The position numbers and the translations under genes were made by a program. A stretch of 64,000 bases of DNA from contig CAWAMD010000005.1 of NCBI GenBank assembly GCA_963783045.1, positions 186,001 to 250,000 of the forward strand, read 5' to 3'. This DNA comes from CAWAMD01 sp963783045. GTDB taxonomy: Bacteria; Actinomycetota; Nitriliruptoria; Nitriliruptorales; Nitriliruptoraceae. This document shows positions 1 to 9,057 of the stretch, piece by piece. The notes below the pieces were generated by a model. It saw nothing but the letters and a program-made list of their open reading frames with translations. It was not told where the DNA came from and did not search any database. Position 1 is the first letter of the stretch. Each line of letters opens with the position of its first letter.

Positions 1-156
1 GACCGCCGCCCCGGGTGGTGGAGGGAGCGCGCACCGCAGGGAACGACGGTGTGCAGCGCCCGATCGTGTGGCGCCACCGCACACGCTGGCCGCAGGACCC
101 GCATCGACGCCTGGCGTGTCGCAGGCTCGGCGGGTGACGACAAAAGGGGAGGGGCC

Positions 157-594
157 ATGAGGTTGGGAACGCGGAGCGTGGTGGGGGTGCTGGTCGGGGT
201 CGCGGCGGTGCTGCTGGCCGGGTGCGGCAGTGATGCCGGCGCGTCCGGCAACGAGGTCGCGGTCGAGCTCGCCGACTACTCGATCGAGCCCGAGGCGAAG
301 ACGGCCGACGCCGGCAGCGTCACGCTGTCCGTCCACAACGGTGCGCGGCAGACTCACGAGTTCGTCGTCCTGCGGACAGATCGCGCGCCGGACGCGCTGC
401 CCACCGACGCAGCCGGCAACGTCGAGGAGGAGGGGGCCGAGGATCTCGAGGTCGTCGACGAGGTCGAGGACGTCGAGGGAGACGCGACCGAGAGCCTCAC
501 CGTGGACCTGGAGCCGGGCCACTACGTGTTCGTCTGCAACCTGCCCGGACACTACGCCCAGGGCATGGCGGTCGGCTTCGACGTGCCGCAGTAG
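157..594 (+). CDS. Cupredoxin-like (blue copper) lipoprotein
   Basis: A 145-residue exported protein. The N-terminus is a lipoprotein signal peptide with lipobox LAGC (Cys23 would be lipidated). The rest is a cupredoxin fold. The expected type-1 copper ligands are visible: His67 in THEF, then Cys127, His132 and Met137 in the C-terminal CNLPGHYAQGM motif. An acidic Glu/Asp-rich insert lies between the two halves. The likely role is extracytoplasmic electron transfer or copper binding. The ATG at 157 is chosen because GGGGAGGGG precedes it and it places the signal peptide at residue 1; the frame stays open further upstream without a signal peptide. A longer paralogue lies at 9058-9624. The electron-transfer partner is unknown. 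Confidence 0.8.
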   Translation: MRLGTRSVVGVLVGVAAVLLAGCGSDAGASGNEVAVELADYSIEPEAKTADAGSVTLSVHNGARQTHEFVVLRTDRAPDALPTDAAGNVEEEGAEDLEVVDEVEDVEGDATESLTVDLEPGHYVFVCNLPGHYAQGMAVGFDVPQ

Positions 595-603
595 GCGGAC
601 GCG

Positions 604-635
604 AAACGGGGCGCGCCGACCAGCGCGCCCCGTTT
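604..635. terminator. Bidirectional hairpin between convergent genes
   Basis: A perfect 13-bp stem (AAACGGGGCGCGC with its complement) closes a 6-nt loop at 617-622. It sits between the ends of the copper lipoprotein (+) and the aldehyde dehydrogenase (-). The stem ends in AAA/TTT on both strands, which suits a terminator working in either direction, although no long T-tract follows. Confidence 0.7.
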
Positions 636-651
636 GGTCCGTCGAGCGGCG

Positions 652-2022
652 TCAGCCCTGCTTCGGGCCGACCCAGACCTGCTGGACGTTCACGAACTCC
701 TTGATGCCGTGCGGACCGAGCTCTCGCCCGTACCCGGAGCGCTTGATCCCACCGCTCGGCAGCCGTGGGTCCGTCTTCACGACCCCGTTGACGGCCACCT
801 GGCCGGCCTCGATGTCGCGGGCGATCTCACGTCCGCGCTCGGGAGTGGTGAACACACTCGACGCGAGTCCGTAGGGCGTGTCGTTCGCGATCTCGAGTGC
901 CTCGTCGGCATCCTTCGCGCGCATCACGACCGCGATGGGACCGAAGGTCTCCTCACAGCTCGCGACCATGTCCGACGTGACGTCGGTCAGGAGCGTCACC
1001 GGGTAGAAGAAGCCCTCGCGGTCGGGGATCTCGCCCCCGAGCTCGAGGGTCGCCCCCGCCTCGACGGTCTGTGTCACCTGGCGGTGCAGGTCGTCGCGAA
1101 GATCCTCACGGGCGATGGGTCCGATGTCGGTGGACTCGTCGCGCGGATCGCCCATCTTCAGCGCCGCGAGCCGCTCGCGGAACATCGCGACGAACTCGTC
1201 GTACACCGCTTCCTCGACGATGACCCGCTTCGCCGCGATACACGACTGACCCGCATTGATGATCCGCATGGTCGTGATGGCGTCGGCCGCCGAAGCGAGG
1301 TCGGCATCGGCGAGCACGATGCTCGGATCGGAGCCGCCGAGCTCGAGAACGGCAGGCTTGATCTGTGCTGCGGCGGCGGTCGCCACGGCTGCGCCTCCAC
1401 GGTCGGAGCCGGTGAACGACACCGCCTTGATGCGCGGGTCACGGATCACGGCCTCGATGTCGGCGTGGCCGATCGGCAGGTTCTGCAGAATCCCGTCGGG
1501 CGCGCCCGCCTCCTCGAACACTCGCGCGATTGCCTCGGCGCAGCCCGGCACGTGCGAGTCGTGCTTCATGACGCCGGTGTTGCCTGCCATGAGCGCGGGC
1601 GCGATGAACCGGAACGCCAGCCAGAACGGCGAGTTCCACGGCAGGATGCCGAGGACCGGGCCGAGTGGCAGGTACTGCACGTAGCTGTGCGTGGCGTCCG
1701 ACACGATGGTCTCGGAGGCCAGGTACTCGGCGGCATGGTCCGCGTAGTGCTCGGCCGCCCAGGCGGCCTTGTTGACCTCACCACGCGCCTCGGTGATGGG
1801 CTTGCCCATCTCCTCGGTCATGAGCATCGCGAGGTGCTCCACGTCGTCGCGCATGCGCTTGGCGACGGCCCGCATGACCTCGCCCCGTTCCTCGAAGCTG
1901 AACGTGCGCCAGGTGCGGTAGGCGGCCTCGGCCCGCGCCAGGACGTCCCCGATCGCGGAGGCGTCGGCGCCGGGTGTCTCGCGGATGGTCGTGCCGGTGG
2001 TCGGATCGATGGCGGTCAGCAT
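652..2022 (-). CDS. NAD(P)-dependent aldehyde dehydrogenase, probable aspartate-semialdehyde step of ectoine degradation (DoeC-like)
   Basis: A 456-residue aldehyde dehydrogenase superfamily enzyme. The catalytic Cys is Cys261 in GQSC, the general base is Glu227 in ELGG, and the cofactor motif FTGSDRGG is at 203-210. By sequence alone it would be called a succinate-semialdehyde dehydrogenase-like protein. It is the last gene of a minus-strand operon with an M20 deacetylase, an EctB-type transaminase and an ectoine hydrolase, so oxidation of aspartate semialdehyde to aspartate is the best inference. The ATG at 2022 has GGGAG just upstream; the frame runs on to 2130 without a better site. It follows doeA by 43 bp. 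Confidence 0.75.
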   Translation of the reverse strand: MLTAIDPTTGTTIRETPGADASAIGDVLARAEAAYRTWRTFSFEERGEVMRAVAKRMRDDVEHLAMLMTEEMGKPITEARGEVNKAAWAAEHYADHAAEYLASETIVSDATHSYVQYLPLGPVLGILPWNSPFWLAFRFIAPALMAGNTGVMKHDSHVPGCAEAIARVFEEAGAPDGILQNLPIGHADIEAVIRDPRIKAVSFTGSDRGGAAVATAAAAQIKPAVLELGGSDPSIVLADADLASAADAITTMRIINAGQSCIAAKRVIVEEAVYDEFVAMFRERLAALKMGDPRDESTDIGPIAREDLRDDLHRQVTQTVEAGATLELGGEIPDREGFFYPVTLLTDVTSDMVASCEETFGPIAVVMRAKDADEALEIANDTPYGLASSVFTTPERGREIARDIEAGQVAVNGVVKTDPRLPSGGIKRSGYGRELGPHGIKEFVNVQQVWVGPKQG

Positions 2023-2065
2023 GGTCGCTCCCATCGTCGGGTGCTGGGTAGGTCGTGTCTGGCGG

Positions 2066-3311
2066 TCACGGTCGGTCGCCCTCGGGCACCGGCGAGCCGA
2101 CGGTGGCGGATGCGGCGCTCGACGCCGCACCGGACGCGGCCGGCTGGTCGCCCTTGACGGCGAAGTCCCGGTCGAAGTCGAAGAAGGAGCGGCAGCCGTC
2201 CTCGGTCAGGTAGATCGTGTCGGAGGTGCCGACGGTCTTGTCCCCGTCGACCCCCCACATCCAGGGGATGATGTGGAAGGTCATGCCCTCCTCGAGCACG
2301 GTGAAGTCGCCCTGCTTCAGGCTGATGATGTAGCCCTCGTCCCAGCTCGGTGGGAAGGCGATCCCGATGGAGTAGCCGGCGCGGGTCACCAGGTTCGCGT
2401 GCACGTCGTTGTCGGAGATGATGCTGCGCACCAGGTTGTCCGCGTCCGACACGGTGACGCCCGGGCGGACGAGGTCGTGGACGGCCGTCAGCGCCTCCTT
2501 CATCTTCTCCTGCGCCTTGTGCATCGAGGGGGTCAGGTCGCCGACCACCGCCGTGCGCATCATCGCCGTGTGGTAGCGGCGGTAGCAGCCGCCGACCTCG
2601 AGGAAGACGTGCTCGCCCGGCTGGACCTCGCGGCCCTCCCAGGTGGCGTGCCCGATCATCGACCGCGGGCCGGAGGTGACGTAGGGCATGACCGCCGGGT
2701 GCTTCGCCGCCGGCCCGGAACATCGCGGCGCTGATCTCCGCGGCGATCTCGTTCTCGGTCACGCCGGGTGCGACGGCGTCGAGGCCGGCCCGCATCCCGG
2801 CCTCGGTCGCCCGTGCGGCGCGGTGCATGACCTCGAGCTCGGCAGGGGACTTCCGCACCCGCCCCTCCTCGACGATGCCGAAGCAGTCGAGCAGGTGGCC
2901 TTCCGTGAAGGTCGTGTACATCCGGTCCTGCTGGTAGGCCGGGAAGAAGTAGCTGTTGCGCTCGTAGCCGATCTGGCTCTCGCGCAGCCCGAACTCCTTG
3001 AGCGCCTCGACCAGGCGCTGGATCGCGTCGCCGGTGTCGGGGTAGGGCCGGGTCCGCTCGACCCAGGTCCGCTCGATGACGTTCGACTCCTCCATCTGCC
3101 GGGTGATCATGAAGGGCTCGTCGTCGAGCGGCACCACGAGCGCCTGGAAGAAGGAGTACCCCGTCGTCTGGTAGTCGGTGAGGTACATCAGGTTCTCGGG
3201 GTCGGTGATGACCACCGCGTCGAGGAGGCGCTTCTGCATGCGCTCGCGCAGCCCGTCGAGGCGTCGCTCGTACTCCTCGAACGGGAAGGTCATGTCATCG
3301 CGCTTCCTCAT
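2066..3311 (-). CDS. doeA: Ectoine hydrolase DoeA (M24 peptidase family), frameshifted as read
   Basis: The gene encodes about 414 residues of a pita-bread M24 hydrolase of the DoeA/EutD type, which opens the ectoine ring to N-acetyl-2,4-diaminobutyrate in the cytoplasm. Family signs include an N-terminal FPFEEYERR start, TDPENLMYLTDYQTTGY, AAMFRAGGE, GPRSMIGHATWEGR, a long GYSIGIAFPPSWDEG stretch and FHIIPWMWG. The reading frame breaks near 2702: one extra base, most simply an A in GGCGAAGCAC, separates residues 1-203 from the remaining 207. Both halves are otherwise intact, so a sequence error is likelier than decay. The ATG at 3311 overlaps the stop of the transaminase gene (ATGA) and has GGAGG four bases upstream, indicating translational coupling. 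Confidence 0.75.
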
Positions 3312-4570
3312 TTCGCCTCCAGCGTGGCGGTGATGGCCTCCTCGAAGAGGTCGAGGCCCTCGTCGAGGTCGTCGTCGGGGATCGTCAGTGGCGGGATGAG
3401 CTTGCAGACCCGCCCGTCGGTGCCGCAGGGGCCGAAGAGCAGGCCACGGTCGAAGGCGGCGCGCTGGGCGGCCTTCGCGAACGCCCCGTCGAGCGTGTCG
3501 AGGGCCTGCATCATGCCGCGGCCCCGGACCTGCCATCCCTTGTCGGCATGCTTGTCCGCGATCGTCGTGAGCTTCTCGCGCATGCGCTGGCCCTTGTCGC
3601 GCACCTGGCTCATGAGCGCGTCGTCCTCGAAGTAGGACAGCGCCTGGGTGCCGGCCACGAACGACAGCCCCTGTCCGCGGAAGGTCCCGGTGTGCTGGCC
3701 CGGCGACCAGGCGTTGTCGAACTCGGGCTTGACGAGGTTCATCGCGAGCGGCGTCCCGTAGCCGCCGATGCCCTTCGCGAGCGTGACGATGTCGGGGGAG
3801 ATGTCCATCCCGTCGAAGCTGAAGTAGGACCCGGTGCGCCCGACTCCCGCCTGGATGTCGTCGACGACGAAGAGCGCGCCCACGTCGTGGGCGAGGTCCT
3901 GGACGGCCTTGAGGAACTCCTTGCTGGCGCAGTGGACGCCACCTTCGGCCTGGATGACCTCGATGACGAAGGCTGCCGGCGGCAGGTGACCGCTGGAGGT
4001 GTCCTCGAGCGCGGCGCGGTAGTGCTCGACGCCCTCGACGCCGCCGCCCGGCTGGTCCTCGAACGGAAGCCGGACGACGTTGTCGAGCGGCACGCCGGCG
4101 ACCGACCGGTAGGCGTCGTTGGCGGTCAGCGCCAGCGCCCCGAGGGTCATCCCGTGGAACCCGTGGCTGAACGCGACGACGTGCGGCCGTCCGGTGACCT
4201 TGCGGGCCAGCTTCAGAGCCGCCTCGACGGCGTTCGTGCCCGTCGGGCCCATGAACTGCAGCTTGTAGTCCCAGCCGCGGGGTTCGAGGACCACGCCGGC
4301 GAAGCGCTCGATGAAGTCCCGCTTCGTCGTGGTGTAGGTGTCGAGGCTGTGGGCGACACCGTCGGCCTCGAGGAACTCGATCATCGCGCGCTTCATGCGC
4401 TCGTTGTTGTGACCGAAGTTCAGGACACCGGCGCCCGCGAAGAAGTCGATGTAGGAGCGGCCGTCCTCATCGACCTGCCGTGCGTTCGAGGCGGACTTGA
4501 ACACGGTGGGGTACGCGCGGCAGTAGCCGCGGATCTCGGATTCCCATCGATCGAAGGGGGCGGTGTTCAC
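3308..4570 (-). CDS. EctB-type class III aminotransferase (L-2,4-diaminobutyrate transaminase)
   Basis: A 420-residue PLP enzyme of the EctB subgroup. Diagnostic stretches are FAGAGVLNFGHNN (44-56), FMGPTGTNAVEAALKLARKVTGR (106-128, shown by its start and end), VVDDIQAGVGRTG (235-247), the PLP lysine Lys266 in TLAKGIGGYG, and HTGTFRGQ. EctB normally makes diaminobutyrate from aspartate semialdehyde for ectoine synthesis. Here ectA and ectC are absent and the flanking genes are catabolic, so the enzyme probably runs in the degradative direction, taking the place of DoeD. The GTG at 4570 is preceded by AGGAG. Four-base overlap with doeA downstream. Confidence 0.8.
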   Translation of the reverse strand: MNTAPFDRWESEIRGYCRAYPTVFKSASNARQVDEDGRSYIDFFAGAGVLNFGHNNERMKRAMIEFLEADGVAHSLDTYTTTKRDFIERFAGVVLEPRGWDYKLQFMGPTGTNAVEAALKLARKVTGRPHVVAFSHGFHGMTLGALALTANDAYRSVAGVPLDNVVRLPFEDQPGGGVEGVEHYRAALEDTSSGHLPPAAFVIEVIQAEGGVHCASKEFLKAVQDLAHDVGALFVVDDIQAGVGRTGSYFSFDGMDISPDIVTLAKGIGGYGTPLAMNLVKPEFDNAWSPGQHTGTFRGQGLSFVAGTQALSYFEDDALMSQVRDKGQRMREKLTTIADKHADKGWQVRGRGMMQALDTLDGAFAKAAQRAAFDRGLLFGPCGTDGRVCKLIPPLTIPDDDLDEGLDLFEEAITATLEAK

Positions 4571-4642
4571 GGTGTGACTCCTGTCGTGCTCAATGTGGCT
4601 GTCTCGTGCTTCGAAGGGTGTCGTGGTTCGGGCCCGGGTCCG

Positions 4643-5800
4643 TCAGTCGGGCGCCGGCGCACCGGCGAGCCGGGCGTAGGCGCGGGCGACGCGCTCGACG
4701 AGTGCGTCGTTGAAGTCGTAGCGGGCGTTGTGGAGCGGGGCCTCGTGGTTCTCGTCGCCGCCGCCGACGAGCGCGAAGGCGCCGGGCACCTCGCCGAGGT
4801 AGTAGCTGAAGTCCTCGGAGGCCATGACCGGCAGCGGCGTGTCGGCCGCGAGCCAGTCGTCACCGAGCACCGCTGAGAGCGCGCTGCGGAGCTCGTCCGC
4901 CGGGCCGGCGTGGTTCACGGTCGCGTCGTACCGGGGCGCGTGCTCGACGCTGGCCTGCACGCCGTAGGCCCGGGCCGTGTCCTCGGCGACGGCCGTGATC
5001 GCCGACGTGACCTGCTCGCGCATGTCGCCGTCCGCCAGCCGGATGCTGCCGCCGAGCACGGCCCGGTCGGGGATGACCGTGTCGTAGCTCGGCGCGTCGA
5101 TCCAGGTGACACTGACGACGGCGGCCTGCTGCGGGGCGATCCGCCGGCTGACGATCTGCTGGAGCGCCACGACGATGGCGCCGGCGGCAAGGACGGGGTC
5201 GCGGCACGACTCGGGCTGGCTCGCGTGTCCCCCCTCGCCGGTCACCTCGATCCGGAAGGTGCCGTTCGCGGCCATGACCGCCCCGTCGGGGCACACGGCC
5301 TGGCCGAGCCCGATGGCGGGCCAGTTGTGCCAGCCGAAGACGACGTTGACGCCCTCCAGCGCACCGTCCTCGATCATCCGCTTCGCGCCGTGGCCGCCTT
5401 CCTCCGCGGGCTGGAACAGCAGCGTGACGGGGCCGGGGAGCTCGTCCTCGTGCTCGGCGAGCCACCAGGCCGCCGCGAACAGCGTGGCCATGTGACCGTC
5501 GTGGCCGCAGGCATGCATGCACCCGTCCCTCGTCGACGCCCACTCGGTCCCCGACCTCTCCGCGATGGGCAGGGCGTCGATGTCGGCGCGCAGGGCCACG
5601 TGGCGTCCGGGTGCATCCGGGGCGAGGGTCGCGACCGTCCCGGTGTCGGCGCAGGCGCGCCAGCGGAGGCCGGCACGGTCGAGCTCGTCACGGACGGTCG
5701 CCGCAGTGTCCGTCTCCTGCCAGGTCAGCTCGGGATGCTGATGGAGCCGGTGGCGCAGCTCGTGCGCCGCGTCGATGTGGTCCTGCCAGGTGCTCGCCAT
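4643..5800 (-). CDS. M20-family amidohydrolase, probable N-acetyl-diaminobutyrate deacetylase (DoeB2-like)
   Basis: A 385-residue M20 metallohydrolase of the aminoacylase/hippurate-hydrolase type. Two-metal site residues are visible in MHACGHDGHMAT (95-105), PAEEGGHG (131-138) and GWHN. The dimerisation domain holds GEGGHASQPE, and ASEDFSYY lies near the C-terminus. It is the first gene of the four-gene operon. The step otherwise missing is deacetylation of N-acetyl-2,4-diaminobutyrate. Classical DoeB belongs to a different, aspartoacylase-like family, so assigning this function to an M20 enzyme rests on context. The ATG at 5800 follows GAGAGG; an in-frame ATG at 5842 lacks a site. Confidence 0.75.
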   Translation of the reverse strand: MASTWQDHIDAAHELRHRLHQHPELTWQETDTAATVRDELDRAGLRWRACADTGTVATLAPDAPGRHVALRADIDALPIAERSGTEWASTRDGCMHACGHDGHMATLFAAAWWLAEHEDELPGPVTLLFQPAEEGGHGAKRMIEDGALEGVNVVFGWHNWPAIGLGQAVCPDGAVMAANGTFRIEVTGEGGHASQPESCRDPVLAAGAIVVALQQIVSRRIAPQQAAVVSVTWIDAPSYDTVIPDRAVLGGSIRLADGDMREQVTSAITAVAEDTARAYGVQASVEHAPRYDATVNHAGPADELRSALSAVLGDDWLAADTPLPVMASEDFSYYLGEVPGAFALVGGGDENHEAPLHNARYDFNDALVERVARAYARLAGAPAPD

Positions 5801-6009
5801 GCGACCTCTCGCTCGAGAACCGGGGCGCCCAACGGCTTTCATCGGGCCGACCGCCGGTTCGGGTCAGGGGGGACCGTAGCCACTGACCGGCACTTCTTCA
5901 GGCGAAGGATCGCGCGCGATCGACGGGGGTGCGTCCGCTCGACCCTACCCGTCCGACATGCTCGCCGGCCCCTCGCTCCCATAGGGTTCGCGTTGCTGCT
6001 GCCGCCGCC
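5801..6009. promoter_or_regulatory. Divergent control region with a 14-bp palindrome
   Basis: This non-coding stretch separates the ectoine-degradation operon (-) from the phosphoesterase gene (+). It contains a perfect palindrome, GATCGCGCGCGATC, at 5908-5921, which could be an operator. I could not assign convincing -35/-10 boxes. No regulator gene of the DoeX/EnuR type lies in the window. Confidence 0.3.
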
Positions 6010-6990
6010 GTGCCCTCCGACCGGAACGAGACGCTCCTGCGACCATCACTCCTCGTGCTGGCCCTCGCCCTCGCGCTGACGTTGCTGGCGACCGCGTGCG
6101 TCGGCGCACGGGGTCCCGTGTCGACCGGCGGTGGTCCGGTGCCCGACGCCGCGCCGTCGACGGCTGCCGCGACGACGACGGACAACCGTGCCCGCATCAT
6201 CGTCGTGGTCGAGGAGAACAAGAACGCCGACGAGATCCTCGGGTCGGGCCGGGCGCCGTTCATCGAGGAGCTCGCGCGCGAGGGCGTCGTGCTCGGCTCC
6301 TACTACGGCGTGGCGCACCCGTCCCTGCCGAACTACCTCGCGCTGCTCGGTGGCGACACCTTCGGGATCAGCACGGACTGCACCGACTGCACCGTCGACG
6401 CCGTCAACCTCGTCGACCAGCTCGAACAGGCGGACGTGTCGTGGAAGGGCTACTTCCAGGGCCTGCCGGACCGCTGCGCGACCGACGACCGTGTCGGGGA
6501 CTACGTCATCCGGCACAACCCGTTCATGTACTACGACGGCGTCCGCGAGAACCATGGCCGCTGCGTCAACGTGGTGCCCTTCGACGAGCTCCGCCAGGAT
6601 CTCGCCGACAACGTGCTGCCCCGCTTCTCCCTCGTGGTGCCCGATCTCCAGCACGACATGCACGACGGCTCGATCGCCGAGGGCGACCGCTGGCTGCGTG
6701 ACCTCTACGAGATGGTTCGCAGCTCCCCGGCGTGGCAGGCCGACGTGCGTCTCGTGGTGACCTTCGACGAGGGCACCGGCGACGAGGGATGCTGCGGTGG
6801 CCTGGCCACCGGCGGCCACATCCTCACGATCGTCGCGGGGTCGCGGGTGCCGGGCGGGGTCCACGACGACACGGCGTACAGCCACTACTCGCTGCTGCGA
6901 TCCGTGGAGGAGGCCTTCGGGCTCCCGCTGCTACGGCACGCCGCCGACCCGGCGACGGCGTCGATCCCGGCCCTGACCCGGCCGCGCTGA
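6010..6990 (+). CDS. Secreted acid phosphatase/phosphoesterase family lipoprotein
   Basis: An alkaline-phosphatase-fold phosphoesterase related to phospholipase C-like and phosphatidylinositol-3-phosphatase (SapM-like) enzymes. Motifs are VVEENKNADEI near the N-terminus, HPSLPNYLALLGGDTFGI, VVPDLQHDMHDG and VTFDEGTGDEG. A signal peptide with lipobox LLATAC precedes them, so the enzyme is probably anchored outside the membrane. Four cysteines around STDCTDCTVD and DEGCCGG may be disulfide-bonded. The start is uncertain: the frame opens at a GTG at 5929, but the GTG at 6010 gives a signal peptide of normal length (Cys at residue 30). The substrate cannot be deduced. Confidence 0.7.
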   Translation: MPSDRNETLLRPSLLVLALALALTLLATACVGARGPVSTGGGPVPDAAPSTAAATTTDNRARIIVVVEENKNADEILGSGRAPFIEELAREGVVLGSYYGVAHPSLPNYLALLGGDTFGISTDCTDCTVDAVNLVDQLEQADVSWKGYFQGLPDRCATDDRVGDYVIRHNPFMYYDGVRENHGRCVNVVPFDELRQDLADNVLPRFSLVVPDLQHDMHDGSIAEGDRWLRDLYEMVRSSPAWQADVRLVVTFDEGTGDEGCCGGLATGGHILTIVAGSRVPGGVHDDTAYSHYSLLRSVEEAFGLPLLRHAADPATASIPALTRPR

Positions 6991-7007
6991 GCGACCGGCG
7001 CGGGCCC

Positions 7008-7409
7008 TCAGCCGCCGTAGCCCTCGTGAACGTCGTCGAGGGTCAGCTGCGCCGGCGGGGCGGGGGGCTCGCGCCGGACGTCACCCACCGGCTCGCCGGT
7101 GAGCGCGGTCCACCACCAGCGCATCCCGCGTGGTGCGTTGCGGACGCCGAGGTCGGCGAAGGGCACGGTGGTGCGGTCGAGGAACGCGATCTCGGCGACG
7201 ACCCGCTGCACCACGTCCCGGACGGTCGGGTCGACGGGATAGTCGGCGCGCAGCAGCGGGACGGCCTCGGACTTCGACGTCGCGGTCCGGTAGCGGACGG
7301 CGACCGGGCTCGACGCGTGCGCGAGCCGCGACCGCGTCTCACGCCACAGCAGCCGCTGACGCGAGAACCAGTCCCAGGCGTACGCGGGCGGTGACGAGGG
7401 ATCGACCAT
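7008..7409 (-). CDS. Hypothetical protein (133 aa)
   Basis: I do not recognise this family. It is a soluble protein with a Trp/Arg-rich start (YAWDWFSRQRLLWRETRSRLAH) and a Pro-rich tail. No signal peptide or membrane segment is visible. The ATG at 7409 is the only reasonable start. It lies alone between a phosphoesterase (convergent) and icd. Codon usage resembles its neighbours, which supports a real gene. Confidence 0.55.
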   Translation of the reverse strand: MVDPSSPPAYAWDWFSRQRLLWRETRSRLAHASSPVAVRYRTATSKSEAVPLLRADYPVDPTVRDVVQRVVAEIAFLDRTTVPFADLGVRNAPRGMRWWWTALTGEPVGDVRREPPAPPAQLTLDDVHEGYGG

Positions 7410-7436
7410 GGAGGCGAGTCTACGGCCACGGACGTC

Positions 7437-7465
7437 GCACGGGGCGGCTGATGGCCGCCCCGTGC
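7437..7465 (-). terminator. Hairpin downstream of icd
   Basis: A perfect 12-bp stem (GCACGGGGCGGC with its complement) and 5-nt loop (7449-7453) lie 20 bp beyond the icd stop. It overlaps the region upstream of the 133-aa hypothetical gene. There is no T-tract, as often seen in high-GC actinobacteria. Confidence 0.6.
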
Positions 7466-7484
7466 GCCGGTCGAAGGATCCGGT

Positions 7485-8789
7485 TCAGCTCATGTTCTCG
7501 ATGAGCGCGTCACCGAACTCGCTGGTCTTGAGCTTCGTGGCCCCGTCCATGAGGCGCTCGAAGTCGTAGGTGACCCGCTTCTGGGCGATGGTCTTGTCCA
7601 TGGCCTCGACGATCTTGTCGGCGGCCTCGTCCCAACCCATGTAGCGGAACATCATCTCGCCGGACAGGATCACCGACGAGGGGTTGACCTTGTCCTGGCC
7701 CGCGTACTTCGGGGCCGTGCCGTGGGTCGCCTCGAAGACCGCGTGGCCCGTGTTGTAGTTGATGTTGCCGCCCGGGGCGATCCCGATGCCGCCGACCTCG
7801 GCGGCGAGCGCATCCGAGATGTAGTCGCCGTTGAGGTTCATCGTCGCGATGAGGTCGTACTCGGCGGGGCGGGTCATGATCTGCTGGAGCATGGCGTCCG
7901 CGATGACGTCCTTGACGAGGATGCGGCCCTCGGCCAGGGCGGCGTCCTGCTCCTCGTTCGCCGCGTCGCGGCCCTTCTCCTCGACGGTCGTGTCCCACTG
8001 GCGCCAGGTGTAGACCTTGTCGCCGAACTCCTCCTCGGCGACGTCGTAGCCCCAGGTGCGGAACGCGCCCTCGGTGAACTTCATGATGTTGCCCTTGTGC
8101 ACGAGCGTGACGCTCTTGCGGCCGCGCTCGAGGGCATAGTGGATGGCCGAGCGCACGAGCCGCTTCGTGCCCTCCTCGGAGACCGGCTTGATGCCGATGC
8201 CGGAGGTCTCGGGGAACCGGATCGTCGTGGCACCGAGCTCGTTCTGGAGGAAGTCGATGAGCTTCTTGACCTCGGGTGTTCCGGCCTGCCACTCGATGCC
8301 GGCGTAGATGTCCTCCGTGTTCTCACGGAAGATGACCATGTCGACGGCCGACGGGTCCTTGATGGGGGAGGGGACGCCGGTGAACCAGCGGACCGGACGC
8401 ACGCAGGCGTAGAGGTCCATCTTCTGGCGGATCGCCACGTTGATCGAACGGATGCCACCGCCGACGGGGGTGGTCAGCGGCCCCTTGATGCCGACGTGGT
8501 ACTCCTCGAGCGCGTCGAGGGTCTCGTCGGGGAGCCAGATGGTCTCGCCGTAGACCTCGTTGGCCTTGTCGCCGGCGAAGACCTCCATCCAGACGATCTC
8601 GCGGTCGCCGCCGTAGGCCGCGTCCACCGCGGCCTCGAGCACACGGCGGGACGCCGCCCAGATGTCGGGCCCGGTCCCGTCGCCCTCGATGAAGGCCAGG
8701 ATGGGCTTGTCGGGGACGTTCAGGCTGCCATCGTCGTTGACGGTGATCTTCTCGCCGGTGTCCGGGATCTGGATCTTGTCGTAGGCCAC
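7485..8789 (-). CDS. icd: Isocitrate dehydrogenase, NADP-dependent
   Basis: A 434-residue homodimeric bacterial isocitrate dehydrogenase, converting isocitrate to 2-oxoglutarate in the TCA cycle. Family motifs run in order: IEGDGTGPDIW, GGIRSINVAIRQ (holding the Ser that E. coli IDH kinase phosphorylates), VIFRENTEDIYAGIEW, LVHKGNIMKFTEGAF, MNLNGDYISDALAAEVGG and HGTAPKYAGQDKVNP. The Lys-Tyr in APKYAG is the NADP-specificity signature. The GTG at 8789 follows GGAGGACTCC. Single gene with its own terminator. Confidence 0.95.
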   Translation of the reverse strand: MAYDKIQIPDTGEKITVNDDGSLNVPDKPILAFIEGDGTGPDIWAASRRVLEAAVDAAYGGDREIVWMEVFAGDKANEVYGETIWLPDETLDALEEYHVGIKGPLTTPVGGGIRSINVAIRQKMDLYACVRPVRWFTGVPSPIKDPSAVDMVIFRENTEDIYAGIEWQAGTPEVKKLIDFLQNELGATTIRFPETSGIGIKPVSEEGTKRLVRSAIHYALERGRKSVTLVHKGNIMKFTEGAFRTWGYDVAEEEFGDKVYTWRQWDTTVEEKGRDAANEEQDAALAEGRILVKDVIADAMLQQIMTRPAEYDLIATMNLNGDYISDALAAEVGGIGIAPGGNINYNTGHAVFEATHGTAPKYAGQDKVNPSSVILSGEMMFRYMGWDEAADKIVEAMDKTIAQKRVTYDFERLMDGATKLKTSEFGDALIENMS

Positions 8790-8965
8790 GGAGTCCTCCG
8801 GGTCGGATGAGGGTGATGGTCACGTTGGCGTCGCGTCGGCAGGTGGCTCACGGTCGGGCGGGGTGACCGGGCCGGTTCGACGGCGATGTGGTTTCGAGGC
8901 TAGCCCAGCGCGGCCGGTGGGCGCGGCCCCATCGGCGACCGTCCGACGGCTGCCGACACAGCGAT

Positions 8966-8995
8966 TCGACAGGTGGGGTTAGGCTTACCTAACTT
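8966..8995 (+). promoter_or_regulatory. Promoter with an IdeR/DtxR-type iron box
   Basis: The 19 bp at 8974-8992 match the actinobacterial iron-box consensus TWAGGTTAGSCTWACCTWA at 17 of 19 positions, with the last 15 bases perfect. A -35 like TCGACA (8966-8971) and a -10 like TAACTT (8990-8995) flank it at 18-bp spacing, so a bound repressor would block the promoter. The copper-type lipoprotein starts at 9058 with AGGAGG upstream. Repression under iron-replete conditions is the inference. Confidence 0.75.
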
Positions 8996-9057
8996 CCTGT
9001 TCCCATCCGCGACCGACCCGATCGCACCCGCGATCGTGCCCGTTCCCAGGAGGATCC

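Noticed and set aside
3308..4570. Ectoine biosynthesis gene ectB in an ectABC operon
   Set aside because: ectA and ectC are absent and the operon partners are degradative, so the biosynthetic reading is not supported here.
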